Assembly (NCBI GenBank): GCA_002398485.1
Contig: DGYV01000008.1
Span: 4,178-10,990, forward strand
DNA: 6,813 bases
DNA from: Peptococcaceae bacterium UBA4997
GTDB lineage: Bacteria > Bacillota > Dehalobacteriia > UBA4068 > UBA4997
Reading direction: 5' to 3'
Shown: positions 6,612 through 6,813 of the stretch, piece by piece
Position numbering within the stretch: the first letter of the stretch is position 1
How the letters are laid out: the number at the start of each line of letters is the position of its first letter
Position numbers and translations under genes: made by a program
The notes under the pieces: model-generated
Database searches by the model: none
What the model saw: the letters and a program-made list of their open reading frames with translations, nothing else
What the model was told of the DNA's origin: nothing

Positions 6612-6639
6612 AATGTATGCGCAAAGCAGCCGCATATGA
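6612..6639 (-). promoter_or_regulatory. SigE-type sporulation promoter of yqfC
   Basis: On the minus strand a -35 element TCATATG (6633-6639) is followed after 13 bp by CATACATT (6612-6619). These match the mother-cell SigE consensus as I know it (roughly KMATATT and CATACAHT, 13-15 bp apart). The site is directly upstream of yqfC, a SigE-controlled gene in B. subtilis. The predicted transcription start falls at about 6604-6607, within or just before the ribosome site, so the leader would be very short. Confidence 0.72.
6616..6636. repeat. 6-bp inverted repeat across the yqfC promoter
   Basis: On the minus strand TATGCG (6631-6636) and CGCATA (6616-6621) are perfect inverted copies around a 9-bp centre. 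They overlap the SigE -35 and -10 elements and lie upstream of both predicted transcription starts, so any role would be at DNA level, for example as an operator. The repeat partly follows from the promoter boxes themselves and could be chance. Confidence 0.3.
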
Positions 6640-6653
6640 AATCAATTAAAAAG

Positions 6654-6682
6654 TTGAAATAAAGGCTTCTAGGCAGTACAAT
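6654..6682 (+). promoter_or_regulatory. SigA-type promoter of the divergent right-hand gene
   Basis: TTGAAA (6654-6659) and TACAAT (6677-6682) are separated by exactly 17 bp, each one base from the housekeeping consensus (TTGACA, TATAAT). An AT-rich stretch (about 6639-6653) lies just upstream and could act as an UP element. The start point would be near 6689, giving a leader of about 14 nt before the ATG at 6703. Confidence 0.75.
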
Positions 6683-6702
6683 ATTGCTCAGGGAGTGATT
6701 TT

Positions 6703-6813
6703 ATGACCAAAGTTTTGATTCTAACTTCAAAAAAACGCGTTAAAAAATATAGTAAGCCTGAAGATATACCCGAAAACTGGCAAATAGTGTTTTTGGATAA
6801 GGCCTATACCGAA
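6703..6813 (+). CDS. Start of a divergent gene; possible D-2-hydroxyacid dehydrogenase
   Basis: An open frame of 37 codons from the ATG at 6703 runs off the right edge. A strong GGGAG ribosome site (6691-6695) lies 7 nt upstream, and a SigA-type promoter precedes it. The visible protein opens with a beta strand (MTKVLILTS), a basic stretch (KKRVKKYSK), and a second strand (WQIVFLDKAYTE). This pattern resembles the first alpha/beta unit of a Rossmann-like protein, and it reminds me of N-termini of NAD-dependent D-2-hydroxyacid/phosphoglycerate dehydrogenase-like proteins. Too little is present to assign a function. The gene is transcribed away from the sporulation cluster. I am confident of the gene and weakly confident of the family. 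Confidence 0.75.
   Translation, partial: MTKVLILTSKKRVKKYSKPEDIPENWQIVFLDKAYTE

Noticed and set aside
6195..6662. Rightward 155-codon open frame
   Set aside because: It is antisense to yqfC and the start of yqfD, has a serine/isoleucine/lysine-rich shadow-like composition, and ends inside the divergent promoter region.

Overview
The window carries one long leftward (minus-strand) gene cluster typical of an endospore-forming Bacillota (Firmicutes). Reading in the direction of transcription, right to left: yqfC, yqfD, phoH, pgpH (yqfF), ybeY, dgkA, then a DUF3048/YerB-type lipoprotein gene that runs off the left edge. The first six genes keep the order I know from Bacillus subtilis (yqfC-yqfD-phoH-yqfF-ybeY-dgkA). 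Moderately AT-rich sequence, strong purine-rich Shine-Dalgarno sites, two TTG starts and sporulation genes fit a Clostridia- or Negativicutes-like spore former. I cannot place the genus.

Right edge (6596-6813): a 107-bp divergent promoter region separates yqfC from the first 37 codons of a rightward gene. A SigA-type promoter (TTGAAA, 17 bp, TACAAT) faces right. A good SigE-type promoter (TCATATG, 13 bp, CATACATT) faces left into yqfC, matching the known mother-cell sporulation role of YqfC and YqfD.

Centre (4006-6595): yqfC and yqfD are separated by 2 bp, and yqfD uses a TTG start behind GAGGGGG. A 113-bp gap holding a TATAAT box precedes phoH. I infer that this is where housekeeping transcription of phoH-pgpH-ybeY-dgkA can start independently of SigE. 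phoH also appears to start at a TTG.

Left part (1-3984): pgpH encodes a 7TM-HD cyclic-di-AMP phosphodiesterase with all expected HD metal ligands. Its last 40 codons overlap the start of ybeY out of frame by 122 bp, and a 7-bp GC-rich hairpin sits at its stop codon. ybeY (rRNA maturation endonuclease) and dgkA (undecaprenol/diacylglycerol kinase) follow closely. The lipoprotein gene comes 40 bp after dgkA, with no terminator between them; in B. subtilis cdd and era occupy this position.

The cluster joins sporulation (YqfC, YqfD), RNA/ribosome maturation (PhoH, YbeY), second-messenger turnover (PgpH) and lipid-carrier recycling (DgkA). No mobile element, CRISPR array, RNA gene or clear new defence-like system was seen. 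The most unusual items are the pgpH/ybeY overlap, the lipoprotein at the end of the cluster, and the dual-promoter layout.
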